NCBI GenBank assembly: GCA_009746045.1
Contig: RPFO01000694.1
Location: forward strand, 1-30,027
Source: Mesostigma viride
Taxonomy: Eukaryota > Streptophyta > Mesostigmatophyceae > Mesostigmatales > Mesostigmataceae
Direction of reading: 5' to 3'
DNA: 30,027 nucleotides
The stretch's first letter is position 1; every line of letters starts with the position of its first letter. Made by a program: the position numbers and the translations under genes. This document shows, one piece after another, positions 8,004 to 16,702 of this stretch. The notes below the pieces were generated by a model. That model had not been told where the DNA came from. It searched no databases and saw only the letters and a program-made list of their open reading frames with translations.

Positions 8004-8364
8004 GTCGCTCGACGACGCGTGTCGGCTCGTCGCACTCATCCTGCTCGAAGGCGGACCCGACTCTCTTGATGGAGGAGGCGAGGAGGAGGATACGCCCCGC
8101 GACCTGCTCCGGAAACACCGACGACTTGAGAGCGATCTTCTCGATGGCCTCGTCCGCTGCCTCGACGCAGACTTCCAACACGTCCTTCCAGTCGCCTTCC
8201 GGAAACTTTTGCTTGCGAATAATTTGGCCGGCGATGACGACGTTCTTGCCCACGCAGTACTCGGCTATCTCGTCCTCGTCGACGGACACTCGCTCCAGAA
8301 CGATTTCGTCGCACGCGGACAGGTGGCGGGTGTAGAAGTCGACGAGTCGCAGCGCACGTTCCAT
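7975..8364 (-). CDS. Hypothetical acidic protein of the virus-like block
   Basis: 129 residues starting MERALRLVDFYTRHLSACDE. It has predicted helical stretches, a central AEYCVGKNVVIAGQIIRKQK, and is Glu/Asp-rich. No family is recognised. ACTATACTATAAATTT lies about 10-25 bases upstream of the ATG and could serve both this gene and the divergent OTU gene. The stop lies inside the next gene (29-base overlap), as is common in compact viral genomes. The reading is intact. Confidence 0.55.
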   Translation of the reverse strand: MERALRLVDFYTRHLSACDEIVLERVSVDEDEIAEYCVGKNVVIAGQIIRKQKFPEGDWKDVLEVCVEAADEAIEKIALKSSVFPEQVAGRILLLASSIKRVGSAFEQDECDEPTRVVERHGDRLVIRG

Positions 8365-8404
8365 CCACCGACAAATTTATAGTATAGTGTATGTTCGATA
8401 TTCG
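8365..8404. promoter_or_regulatory. Divergent AT-rich promoter between the 8364 and 8405 starts
   Basis: AAATTTATAGTATAGTGTAT is a short AT-rich island in a GC-rich block between two outward-facing genes. TATA-like strings are present on both strands. Role inferred from position. Confidence 0.35.
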
Positions 8405-9151
8405 ATGCGCGGAGGCCTCGCGAGGAGGCGAGACCGGGGCTTTATGGAGTCCGGAATCGTGTCGGCTCGAACCACGACGACATCCCGCGCGCCCCGCGCA
8501 GACCGACACGTCGCGATCCCGTCCGTCCGCATGATGGACGGCTCGGATCGCACGGACCGCGTGCGAACGGTCGAGTGCGGATCGGCTCCTTGGAACAACT
8601 GTTTCTACCGCAGCGTCCTTGCGAGCCTGTACCCCGAGAGGTACCCCGCCCCGTCCACGAACGAACGGCTGTCCGTCGACGGATCCGATCTGCGCCGACG
8701 AGCGACCCGCGAACTGGCGAAGGATCCGCACCTCTTGCGACTGGGGTTGTCGTCTTCCGACCGGCCGCGCACCGCGCAAGAGTACCTGCAAGCGCACTGG
8801 GACCGCGAGATGGCGGACTCGCCGCAGATCGAGGCGACGGCGCGCGCGTTGCGTTCGCGGATCCTGGTCTACAACGACTACGGCCGCGGGGACGTGCGCG
8901 TGCACGAGTTCGGACGGCGGTACGCCGGCGGACCGGCGCGCGTCTACTACTACTTCGACCGCCTCGGAGGGCCGGACCAGTCGGGCCACTACCAGATGGC
9001 GCTGGCGCCCTCGCCCCCTCCCGCCGCGGTCAAACCGAAACGCGGACTGCTTACGACGCTGGGCACTCTGTTCGTGGACACGGACGGTGATCGCGATTAC
9101 GAAGGACTACGCGAAAGTTTCAGCACAGGACTCATGTTTCGTGGGTTGTAA
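8405..9151 (+). CDS. OTU-like cysteine protease
   Basis: 248 residues from the first in-frame ATG (8405); ATGs at 8444 and about 8531 are also possible. The OTU signature is clear: RTVECGSAPWNNCFYRSVLA with candidate nucleophile C66, then RSRILVYNDYG, and near the end QSGHYQMAL with candidate base H195. The usual DGNC is replaced by PWNNC, so the Asp of the oxyanion loop is missing. OTU proteins cut ubiquitin chains or act as polyprotein proteases; in large DNA viruses they are thought to counter host ubiquitin signalling. The reading is intact. Convergent with the next gene, 12 bases apart. A second OTU-like domain lies in the giant protein at 10194-13514. Confidence 0.75.
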   Translation: MRGGLARRRDRGFMESGIVSARTTTTSRAPRADRHVAIPSVRMMDGSDRTDRVRTVECGSAPWNNCFYRSVLASLYPERYPAPSTNERLSVDGSDLRRRATRELAKDPHLLRLGLSSSDRPRTAQEYLQAHWDREMADSPQIEATARALRSRILVYNDYGRGDVRVHEFGRRYAGGPARVYYYFDRLGGPDQSGHYQMALAPSPPPAAVKPKRGLLTTLGTLFVDTDGDRDYEGLRESFSTGLMFRGL

Positions 9152-9163
9152 ACGCATCTTTAT

Positions 9164-9835
9164 TCATTCATGAACAAGCCCCGTTTCCGCATACTCGTGC
9201 ACGTGTTCCCGGTCCAGTTCGGACCACCACCCCATATCCCACACGGGCGAAGACGGAGGGTCGCGGCCCTCGCGCCTGAACTTGGCGGTCAGGACGTTGT
9301 AACACTTGACCACGAACGAGTAGGACCGGTTCGCGAAGTTCTTGTTCGACCCCAGACAATCGTACAGCCGGTCCCGTATCCTGGCCATCTCCGATCGACT
9401 GACCCGCTTTCCGCGCCGGGCCAGCCCGTCGTGGATCTTTCCCCACAGGATCCAAAGCTTCTCCTCCTTCCTCCCCCTGGGCGTTTCGAGGGCGTCCACG
9501 CACTCCCGGTATCGCGCGGGAGACAGGACCTTCAGGACGGCCTCCAGTTGCTCGTCCTCGCGGCCGTCGAACCGGCGACGGTCGCCGTCACTCTTTTGGC
9601 GGTACTTGAGTTCCGCGCGCACCTCCCTTTCGAGCGTCTTCGCGGGATTGATCTCCCAGTAGATCTCGTCCATCTCGGGACAGACCCCGTGCCCGGTGGG
9701 CCAACTGCGGTCCAAGATGATGCGTAAGGCCAGAGGGGGCAGCGCCTGGAACATGACGCTCGGCGGACGCGGGGTAGAAACGGGAGCGAACGTTGTCCAC
9801 TCGGTGGCAGGCTCCCACCCCGCGGGCTCGGCCAT
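9164..9835 (-). CDS. Hypothetical protein of the virus-like block
   Basis: 223 residues from ATG 9835 (MAEPAGWEPATEW). A Pro-rich start is followed by a helical, charged body: EINPAKTLEREVRAELKYRQ, SPARYRECVDALETP, KLWILWGKIHDGLARRGK, and a Trp-rich end VWDMGWWSELD. No family is recognised; there is no obvious metal or nucleotide motif. TATAAAG at 9874-9880 (minus strand) is 39 bases before the ATG and supports this start over the longer open frame. AATAAA on the minus strand near 9158-9163 lies just past the stop. Confidence 0.6.
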   Translation of the reverse strand: MAEPAGWEPATEWTTFAPVSTPRPPSVMFQALPPLALRIILDRSWPTGHGVCPEMDEIYWEINPAKTLEREVRAELKYRQKSDGDRRRFDGREDEQLEAVLKVLSPARYRECVDALETPRGRKEEKLWILWGKIHDGLARRGKRVSRSEMARIRDRLYDCLGSNKNFANRSYSFVVKCYNVLTAKFRREGRDPPSSPVWDMGWWSELDREHVHEYAETGLVHE

Positions 9836-9873
9836 GCTCGGTAGCGTGTGGAGGGGAGCGACGTGGAGACGGA

Positions 9874-9880
9874 CTTTATA
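9874..9880 (-). promoter_or_regulatory. TATAAAG box
   Basis: TATAAAG on the minus strand, 39 bases upstream of ATG 9835, in a GC-rich surrounding. A plausible TATA element for the 223-residue gene. Confidence 0.35.
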
Positions 9881-9909
9881 CGATCCCGTGAAACGACACG
9901 ATCGATCGA

Positions 9910-10197
9910 TCACTTGCCTTTCTTTGCCTCCTCCTGCGTGGGCGCGCCCGTCTGTCCCGGGAATCGGGACAGCCACGACAGACGGACCGCGTCGGCCACC
10001 GTCGCCGGAGCGGACGGGATGCCCGTCGCCATGTCGTCGTACTTGCGCTTGGTTTCCTTCGTCCTGGCGACGTGCATCCCGCAACTTCTCGCCACGTGGC
10101 GAACACCGCGAGCATGGATCGCGCACGTCTTCCTCCCCGGCCTGGCTTCGTTCTTGCAGCGCCCGCCGTGCGTCACCGTCTTCCTCTTACACTTCAT
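9910..10197 (-). CDS. Small zinc-binding protein with a C...C...CxxH motif
   Basis: 95 residues starting MKCKRKTVTHGGRCKN. C3, C14, C25 and H28 form a Cys-x10-Cys-x10-Cys-x2-His pattern, with the family-typical Gly-Arg-Cys-Lys-Asn and KTCAIH. A second CxxH (C39, H42) follows. Short proteins of this type (CK...G..CKN....YC..H) occur in giant viruses, phages and protists; they are probably zinc-stabilised and of unknown function. The rest is Ala/Thr-rich and ends EEAKKGK. Its ATG overlaps the stop of the large upstream gene as ATGA, so the start is firm. Confidence 0.65.
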   Translation of the reverse strand: MKCKRKTVTHGGRCKNEARPGRKTCAIHARGVRHVARSCGMHVARTKETKRKYDDMATGIPSAPATVADAVRLSWLSRFPGQTGAPTQEEAKKGK

Positions 10198-13100
10198 CGT
10201 CCGTACAACGAGTTCAGAAAAAAACGCTGGGAGGGAACAGGGACGTTCGCGGCGAAGGCGGGACGCGCCTGGACGGGCGGCCACGGATACCTGGCGACGG
10301 CGCTCTGTGCTGCCGGGAACGCGTGGACGGGCGCGGTCGAGCGGAACGCGGCGGTCGACGCGAACGCGGGACGGGACGGGATGTAGGCGGGTCCCGGCGC
10401 CGGCACGGGGTACCGCGGTATTGCGTTTTGCGCGACGGGGTGGGGAGGGGCCGTCCGCGGTCGTGCGGGGGCGCTCAGGGCGTCCGCGAACCGCTGGAGA
10501 GCGTACGCTCGCTGGGCCAACACATGCATCGCCGTAGTTTTGTGTGTCTTACGGGGGGAACGCCGCAAGGCTGGCAACTCGATGGTGGATAGCAACGCCT
10601 CGAAATGTTTCGCACCATCGAAAAAGATGTAATACGGGGCGATCGCGCTATTCCTGAAGTCTGTACTATACGTGAACACCGTTGCATACCCCGGGTCGCC
10701 TTCATCGCGACTGATGATCGTGATGTCGTTTCGGAGGAACTGCGCAGCAATCGCGGCCACGTCGGTATTCGCCCACTCACTGTTCAAAATCTCCCTGATA
10801 TCGCTCTCGGTCTTATACTCGGATATCAATTGTTTATCCTTTGCCCGATTAACGTAATTCGACAAGTTTTCGAGCAAACTTGTCTTCAACCATTCCATCT
10901 TTACCTCCAAGTCCTTCTCGTTGATATTTTCGCCTCTTCTGAACGCCCTGATAAGAGAGATCGCGTAGTACAGACTGTCCCCGTCCCCGATCGTGTGTCG
11001 TTTGTACAGTATCCGATGATCACTGTCCGGAACCGTAAACGGGAACGGGGCGTCGACTCCCTGCATCACCTTTGATTCATACGTCTTATTCGTAGGCTCT
11101 TTGGTGGCGGGAATGTCCTCAGGCAAGGGGTGTATCTTAAGCATATTGCTCCCGTACTCATCAAAAACATCCCCATCAGCGGCTTGAGACACAGTCTCCC
11201 TCCCATACCGTCGGTCATCAATCGATCCCAGTTCAAGATTGCGGTTCACAGGCACACCTGCTTTCTTTGCTCGTGACGCTAGATTCGCCAGACGCGCGGC
11301 ACGTCGTCTCTCAACAGGATCGGGGTTTTCTAACATTCGTTGTTGTCTGCCCATAATGTCACCGAGCAGACCTTGCGGTGTACCGCCCCCTTGATCTTTG
11401 CGGACTTGCTGTCTCGTCACCGGCCCCTGATTGCCGGCCCCTTGTTGAATCGGTTTGGCAGCCGGATTTCCTTGAGCAACGCCAGTAGCCGCTGTACCAC
11501 CCCCCTGAACTTGCTGTCTCGTATTCGGCCGATTTGGTTGGGCAGCCGGGTTTCCTTGAGCGGCGCCAGTAGCCGCCGTAACACCCCCCTCAACTTGCTC
11601 TCTCGTATTCGGCCGATTTGGTTGGGCAGCCGGGTTTCCTTGAGCGGCGCCAGTAGCCGCTGTACCACCCCCCTGAACTTGCTGTCTCGTATTCGGCCGA
11701 TTTGGTTGGGCAGCCGGGTTTCCTTGAGCGGCGCCAGTAGCCGCCGTAACACCCCCCTGACCTTGCTGCCTCGTCCTCGGCCGATTCGGTTCGACATCCG
11801 GATTTCCTTTAGCAACGCCACGAGCCGCTGTACCCCGGGACTGCGCATTCGACCTCATGTTTACGGCACCGCCTTCCCCGGAAACGGTACTTGAGTAGTT
11901 AGACCCGGAAGAATATGACGACGACGACGAGGTGGTCAGACTGTCATCGCGTCCTCGTGAAGATGAGAGAGAAGTCTCTCTAACATCCACATCAGGGTTT
12001 TTTCGTCGCGCCTCCTCACCTTTCCCCTTCCCCACAAACATCATCCATGTGGAGTCGCGGGGTCGCGCATGGGATGTGTCGGGGGAGGAGGGACGACCAG
12101 AACCATCGGCGGGCGCCTGTGAACGGGTACGGGGAGACTGCCTCGTTACTCGGAACACGCCAGATGAGATCTCCGGGGCGGGATTCTGCGCCGACGTTTG
12201 TGCTGGCCACTTGTCCTTGCGGAGTTGATCGCCAACCGTCTCACCCGGATTCGCCCCCTCGGATTGCTGGACCAAGTCGGGGCGCGGGGGAGTGGGCATC
12301 AAGGTCACGGGCTCGTTTACTAAATGCAGCTCCCTCGTCACCGTTTGATCGGCCTCACGACACAAGATCCTCATCGCTTGACTAGCCTTCGCGATCTCAA
12401 CCACGTTAAGCAATGCACTGCCCAACAAGTTTAGGACATAGTCGCAGGCATCCGCGAGAACACTGGACTTCTCGACGCTGTCCGACACAGGTTCGGAACG
12501 GAAACCCTCCAAATTCGGATGTAACGGCGGCGCGGATCTCGCTTTCGTACGAAGAGCACTTACGGCACGTTTTGCCTCCGTCATGTACGTTCGATTTCCC
12601 TTCGCTTGTTCCGTCATATCGACCGCTTTGTTCATAGCGCCTCGCAATTCCGTGAGGTACTCCGTCCACGATTGTTCGGTTCGAGGACCCGACTCGGCCG
12701 TGCTATCACCGGTTCCCTCCTCGCCCCCTCCCGTGGATTGCCGTTTCCCCGACCCCTCCAAACGCGCGCCCGACCCTCCGGCCCCAGAACCGGCGTCCGA
12801 TACGGCATCTGACATCGCAGAACGTCGCGCGGGAGAAGGACCCACCGCCATGCGCGCCAAAGTGTCCGCCACCTTCATGTCCAAGGGCGACACCCCCGCG
12901 CGCGTCCCTCCACCCTTCGGACCCCCATATCCGGCGGACGTAGTTTTACGCGGGTCGGATGTCCGTCCATCACTGGGTGCAACAACATCTGACGACGAGG
13001 GCCTGTCCGGCGCGCGCGCCGAGAGGCTCGTCAGGGCCTGTAGAACATCCTCCTCTTCCTCGTCCGGATAGGGATTGAGTCTAGAAGGACCCGGGGGGGC

Positions 13101-13514
13101 AACAACTTCCTTGCCCTTGTATTGCGGACCCCTGCCCTGCACTGACTGTTCCAACCGAGCCCTCGCGGCCTTAAGTTCCTCTTTCTTGCGTTCGAGCTTT
13201 TGTATTGCGTCATACCGACGTCTAATCCTGTCTTCCAATTTTACTGGGTGGTCGGCCCTTTGGACGGAATCCTCCCACTCCCACACGAGCTCCTGCAGTC
13301 GTTCAACTTCTTCTTCCAATTTTAATATAGACTTGCCACTCGCGGCCCCTGTATTCACCTCCCCGTCGCCCCTACCGTCGTCCCTGTCCAGGCCGCCCGA
13401 ATAAGCGCCGCCGCCTATGTCCTCACTCCTCGCGGCAGCGCTCGCCGATCGCGTCACAGGACCGGTGCCGCGAGGGGGCGTTGATGAAGGGGGGTAGACG
13501 GCAATTCGCCCCAA
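10194..13514 (-). CDS. Giant virus-like protein, main part: coiled coil, 28-residue repeats, OTU-like domain with Ser for Cys
   Basis: About 1106 codons, open without an ATG start (first codon TTG); the first internal ATG is some 215 codons in, after a clear coiled coil (LKLEEEVERLQELVWEWED and following). It is therefore probably the continuation of the upstream frame, joined at the G6 run 13489-13494. The middle is Ser/Gly/Pro-rich, then 28-residue repeats with AAQGNPAAQPNRPNTRQQ. The C-terminal OTU-like domain spans about 10580-11030: IGDGDSLYYAISL, RNDITIISRDEG, PYYIFFDGAKHFEALLS. Its Ser occupies the nucleophile position and the His is kept, so a protease-dead or altered enzyme is likely. 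A Pro/Ala-rich tail ends FFLNSLYGR with TGA overlapping the next ATG. Confidence 0.65.
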   Translation of the reverse strand: MGRIAVYPPSSTPPRGTGPVTRSASAAARSEDIGGGAYSGGLDRDDGRGDGEVNTGAASGKSILKLEEEVERLQELVWEWEDSVQRADHPVKLEDRIRRRYDAIQKLERKKEELKAARARLEQSVQGRGPQYKGKEVVAPPGPSRLNPYPDEEEEDVLQALTSLSARAPDRPSSSDVVAPSDGRTSDPRKTTSAGYGGPKGGGTRAGVSPLDMKVADTLARMAVGPSPARRSAMSDAVSDAGSGAGGSGARLEGSGKRQSTGGGEEGTGDSTAESGPRTEQSWTEYLTELRGAMNKAVDMTEQAKGNRTYMTEAKRAVSALRTKARSAPPLHPNLEGFRSEPVSDSVEKSSVLADACDYVLNLLGSALLNVVEIAKASQAMRILCREADQTVTRELHLVNEPVTLMPTPPRPDLVQQSEGANPGETVGDQLRKDKWPAQTSAQNPAPEISSGVFRVTRQSPRTRSQAPADGSGRPSSPDTSHARPRDSTWMMFVGKGKGEEARRKNPDVDVRETSLSSSRGRDDSLTTSSSSSYSSGSNYSSTVSGEGGAVNMRSNAQSRGTAARGVAKGNPDVEPNRPRTRQQGQGGVTAATGAAQGNPAAQPNRPNTRQQVQGGGTAATGAAQGNPAAQPNRPNTREQVEGGVTAATGAAQGNPAAQPNRPNTRQQVQGGGTAATGVAQGNPAAKPIQQGAGNQGPVTRQQVRKDQGGGTPQGLLGDIMGRQQRMLENPDPVERRRAARLANLASRAKKAGVPVNRNLELGSIDDRRYGRETVSQAADGDVFDEYGSNMLKIHPLPEDIPATKEPTNKTYESKVMQGVDAPFPFTVPDSDHRILYKRHTIGDGDSLYYAISLIRAFRRGENINEKDLEVKMEWLKTSLLENLSNYVNRAKDKQLISEYKTESDIREILNSEWANTDVAAIAAQFLRNDITIISRDEGDPGYATVFTYSTDFRNSAIAPYYIFFDGAKHFEALLSTIELPALRRSPRKTHKTTAMHVLAQRAYALQRFADALSAPARPRTAPPHPVAQNAIPRYPVPAPGPAYIPSRPAFASTAAFRSTAPVHAFPAAQSAVARYPWPPVQARPAFAANVPVPSQRFFLNSLYGR
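11400..11850 (-). repeat. 84-bp in-frame tandem repeats within the giant protein gene
   Basis: Units begin at 11511, 11595, 11679 and 11763, exactly 84 bp apart, with a diverged copy at about 11406. Each encodes 28 residues around TAATGAAQGNPAAQPNRPNT. Copies are nearly identical, so expansion or homogenisation is recent. The period is a multiple of three, as expected for coding selection. Confidence 0.8.
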
Positions 13515-14901
13515 TAGTATTCATACCGCCGCTTCTGTTTCTGAATTTGCGTTTGTATCCTTTCCCTCGTCAATTGCAATAGCCTTACGTTCTTATCTTG
13601 CCTATTCCGCTGTGCATCCGCAATGTCGGTCTCATTTTGGGCCAAATTACGCTCCAACCGAAGAATCTCATTCCAAGCTATGTTTTTGGCGCGTTCGTGT
13701 GCCGCGTCTGCGGCCTCATCCAATGACTCTTGATATTTATCCTCAAACTTCCTCTTCATCTCTTGGATTTCGCGTTCTACATATGCCACCTGTTTTCGCA
13801 GATCAGCGGCCTTGGATCGTTTCGAGGTTCTACCCACTTCCCTCTGCAACAAGCCCAATTCGGCTTCCATAACGCGAATATCGTCCAAATCGTCATCTTT
13901 CGAGCTGTTATTGAGTCGACGCGAAGGTACCGCGGCGACGGGTGGGGCCGAGGGCCCGGCGCCGGAAGCAAATTTGCTAGGACGAAAATATTTATCATAA
14001 TCCTCGAAAAAAAGAGTCCGGTTCTTCGGAATCTCTTTCGCGTCGGCGGGCTGTAAGTCGTCTGCCAACGGTTTCCTTTCTCTCGGACCGACCCAATACA
14101 ACCGCCCAGAATATTTTTCCCTCAACAAAACCAGATTTCCGTTCTTGGACCCGATGGCAGGAGGTCGTTGTCTGTTGGCCGTCGCGACGGTAGTCGTACG
14201 CGTGCCTCGACGCGAAGGTGGCGCTGGAGTGCCCGCCGCGACGGCCGGCTGATTGGACGGTGGTGCGGCGCGGGCAGAGGTGCCTGGGGCGTTCGTTGGG
14301 CGAGAGGGTCCCGCCGCCGCCCCCCCGCCGTCGTTGCCACATCCGCTGCGTCACGCGATCCACGGGCAGGCGCCTCCTCGTGCCAATTCCTTCGATACAC
14401 AAGCCTAGCCTGTCCGAGCCATTCTTTGACAGCTTTGAGCAATTTTTTTTTGTACAACATCGCCTCCCGCGGCAACCCACTCACAATCTCTCCTGTCCAC
14501 CTATCGATATCATCCTCTGCCTTATGAATATTGTCCATCGCGTCCTTCTTATAATTCGCCAGTTCCGCCGCCGTCATACCGCTCCCCTTTATCATCTGCT
14601 TCCGGCTCCTCTGACCGTCCGCCTCCTCCTCCGCCTCCTCGACCGTGTCCTTCGTGTAGTACCCCCATCGCCGCAACTGCGACTTGGCCTGGCATTGGGA
14701 GTACGTCCCGATATTTCCGCCGTGCCCGCCGCAATACGGTTTCCCTGTCGCGGCACCGGACGGTAACGGCGGACGTCGCTCGTTTTCACCAAGTTTGATC
14801 TCATGACGGCCATACATTCGAAACTGGCGCCGCCCCTTACAATACCCCTGATCCGCGCCGGTACGCAAGTCTCGGAATCCGCAATAGGTATTCTCCGTCA
14901 T
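13454..14901 (-). CDS. Giant virus-like protein, N-terminal part: zinc motif, linker, GSKNG module, coiled coil
   Basis: ATG 14901 starts MTENTYCGFRDLRTG. C7, C21, C57 and H60 form a C...C...CxxH zinc pattern like the 95-residue protein at 9910. A helical segment follows (TAAELANYKKDAMDNIHKAE). At the C7 run 14320-14326 the frame changes: a Pro/Ala-rich linker and the module IGSKNGNLVLLREKYSGRLY continue in the neighbouring frame without an ATG. Then comes a long charged coiled coil (VEREIQEMKRKFEDKYQESL) and the end at 13454. One missing base at 14320-14326, plus another at 13489-13494, would make a single protein of about 1570 residues with the frame at 10194-13514. The ATG is preceded by TAGTATATC. 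Confidence 0.6.
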
Positions 14902-15015
14902 GATATACTACACCCTACGAAAAAGGTTTTCCAACAATACATTCGCGTGCATGAGGATGTGAGGAAACTTGATTCATTCCAAATATAGGTTTACATGTAC
15001 ATGATTACAACTCTT

Positions 15016-16023
15016 CTACTGTGAGGAAACGTCCCACTTGTGGGGGCACCGCGGCGTCACCCCCCGGCTCCCCTTGTGGAAGACCGGGCCTACGTGCTTG
15101 ATGCACAAGTCCACACCCCCACGCAAGAACGCAAACTTCTGGCACTCGTGCGCCGTCTCGGAGCACGCCTTGGAACAGAACACGGCGTCCCGGCACTCGC
15201 CGCACGCGTGCCACTGCGCGCTACCCTCTCCTACCGTCTTGGCGCACCCCTTTCCCATGCACTGGAGGGGGAGAGGGAGTCTTCTTACGGGCACCCAGGG
15301 CCGCAGCGCGGGCGACAGGCGGAACTTCTGTTTCCACTCGCTGGCGAGAGCCTTGGTGAAAATCCCGCCGTACCATGACTTCTGGCATCCGTCACGGCCG
15401 GACATGTCGCTGAAACAGGCGGCGATCATGATTTCGGTGTCCCTGTTGTACTGCATCGCCTGCCAGTAGGTGAAGAAGCAGCGGTCCTTCAACTCCTCGG
15501 CGGTGACCCAGTCAACCACGACTTGTCGCGACGCCTGCGAGACGTGGCGGACACGGATCAGGAGCGCACCGCGGCCATACCGCGCGTCCCACTCCTTGCA
15601 CTTGTCAAGCAGGACGTCATAATGACCGCACAGGTGCTCGAACACTCTGGACAGGGCGACTTGCTGCAAGCCGACGGCGGAATCCCTCTTGAGGTCCGCC
15701 ATCTTCTCCTCTTCGGTGCGCAAGGCGCCCTCCGCAAGCCAGCCGTTGAGTCGCTTGCGAGCGGCGATCACCTCGTCGGCGGTGGCGGGGACTTCGCCTC
15801 GCGAGACCTTCATGTCGTCGGCGACGGAGGCTGCCTTGTCGACGACTTGTTGGGAGCACTGCAGTGTGCGCACCTTTTTGATGGGATATGGCTGCCCAGG
15901 CCTTTCCTCCTTGCGCTTGCAGGAAACGATGGGAACTTTGGGCATGCCGTCGGTATTCGGCATTCCGGCGAGCGCTTGAATGGGCGACATCGCGACGAAG
16001 ACGGGGTTCTTGTATTTTCCCAT
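15016..16023 (-). CDS. MYND zinc-finger protein 1
   Basis: 335 residues from ATG 16023 (MGKYKNPVFVAMSP). Residues about 255-294 form a MYND-type finger: CMGKGC, HACGECRDAVFCSKAC, then HEC. MYND fingers usually mediate protein-protein contacts. The N-terminal part (FEHLCGHYDVLL, GALLIRVRHVSQASRQVVVD, DTEIMIAACF) is similar in layout to the second MYND protein at 29045 (LCGGWYRLV, CVLVRFDSFTALDRQLEFEF, ESEFMLLCVL), and both have a VDL-containing tail after the finger. They look like diverged paralogues. It is transcribed divergently from the Cys-cluster gene at 16703. GTATAAG at 16106-16112 (minus strand) is a likely TATA box. The reading is intact. Confidence 0.7.
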   Translation of the reverse strand: MGKYKNPVFVAMSPIQALAGMPNTDGMPKVPIVSCKRKEERPGQPYPIKKVRTLQCSQQVVDKAASVADDMKVSRGEVPATADEVIAARKRLNGWLAEGALRTEEEKMADLKRDSAVGLQQVALSRVFEHLCGHYDVLLDKCKEWDARYGRGALLIRVRHVSQASRQVVVDWVTAEELKDRCFFTYWQAMQYNRDTEIMIAACFSDMSGRDGCQKSWYGGIFTKALASEWKQKFRLSPALRPWVPVRRLPLPLQCMGKGCAKTVGEGSAQWHACGECRDAVFCSKACSETAHECQKFAFLRGGVDLCIKHVGPVFHKGSRGVTPRCPHKWDVSSQ

Positions 16024-16702
16024 GACGGTGGACAACGAGAGCGGTGAGGAGCTAGATTGCTAGAGAGGGAGCTGAGACCACGGTCTTGCGGCCGCCTGCG
16101 CTCTTCTTATACCCGCCCGGTCCGACATCTCGCGCCGTGATTGGCGGACGACATCTCACGTTCTGATTGGCTACCGGCCCGCGCGCCCCGCGCCGCCGCG
16201 CGACGTCCCTCGGATCCTTATCCCGACCATCGGTTACGACCCACGGCCGTCGGATCGCGCGCGCCGGGCGTCCGTTACCTTCTCTGTACACTCTTCCGGA
16301 AGACGGATAACGTTTCGCGCGACCGCCGTCCGATCGCAATCCCCGGTCGTCGGTTACGACACCGTGACCGCCGGATCGCGTCCCGCCGGGCGTCCGTTAC
16401 CTTATCTATACACCCTTCTGGAAGACGGATAACGTTTCGCGCGCCCGTCGTCCGATCGCAACCCCCGACCATCGGTTACGCCCGACCGCCGTCGGATCCT
16501 ACTCCGAGATTCGGTTACGGATAGACTCGCGGTTACACCTGCGCGTGATTGGTGGGTCGGGGCGGCCCTCCTCCCTCGCACGCGATTGGTCCGTGCGGAT
16601 GGTCGCGGACTTAAAAGGCGGTGCCCTCTGTCCAAAGGGGTCTTCTCGCCTCAGAACCACTCAAGTGAGCGAGACTCTGCCCGCGTCTCTCGTCGCCCCG
16701 CC
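16024..16702. promoter_or_regulatory. Bidirectional promoter region with CCAAT and TATA boxes
   Basis: A 680-bp gene-free region between outward-facing genes. TATA-like GTATAAG (minus, 16106-16112) and TTAAAAG (plus, 16611-16617). Four CCAAT boxes read as ATTGG at 16140-16144, 16166-16170, 16548-16552 and 16585-16589, two near each end. A tandem repeat fills the middle. The layout is typical of a shared RNA polymerase II promoter. Confidence 0.6.
16262..16505. repeat. 122-bp tandem repeat in the divergent promoter
   Basis: Two copies (16262-16383 and 16384-16505) beginning CGCCGGGCGTCCGTTACCTT, each with GAAGACGGATAACGTTTCGC. A partial third lies just before 16262 (CGGTTACGAC...CGTCGGATCGC). 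Copies differ by scattered substitutions. Repeated sites such as CGGTTACG could be factor-binding elements. Confidence 0.65.
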
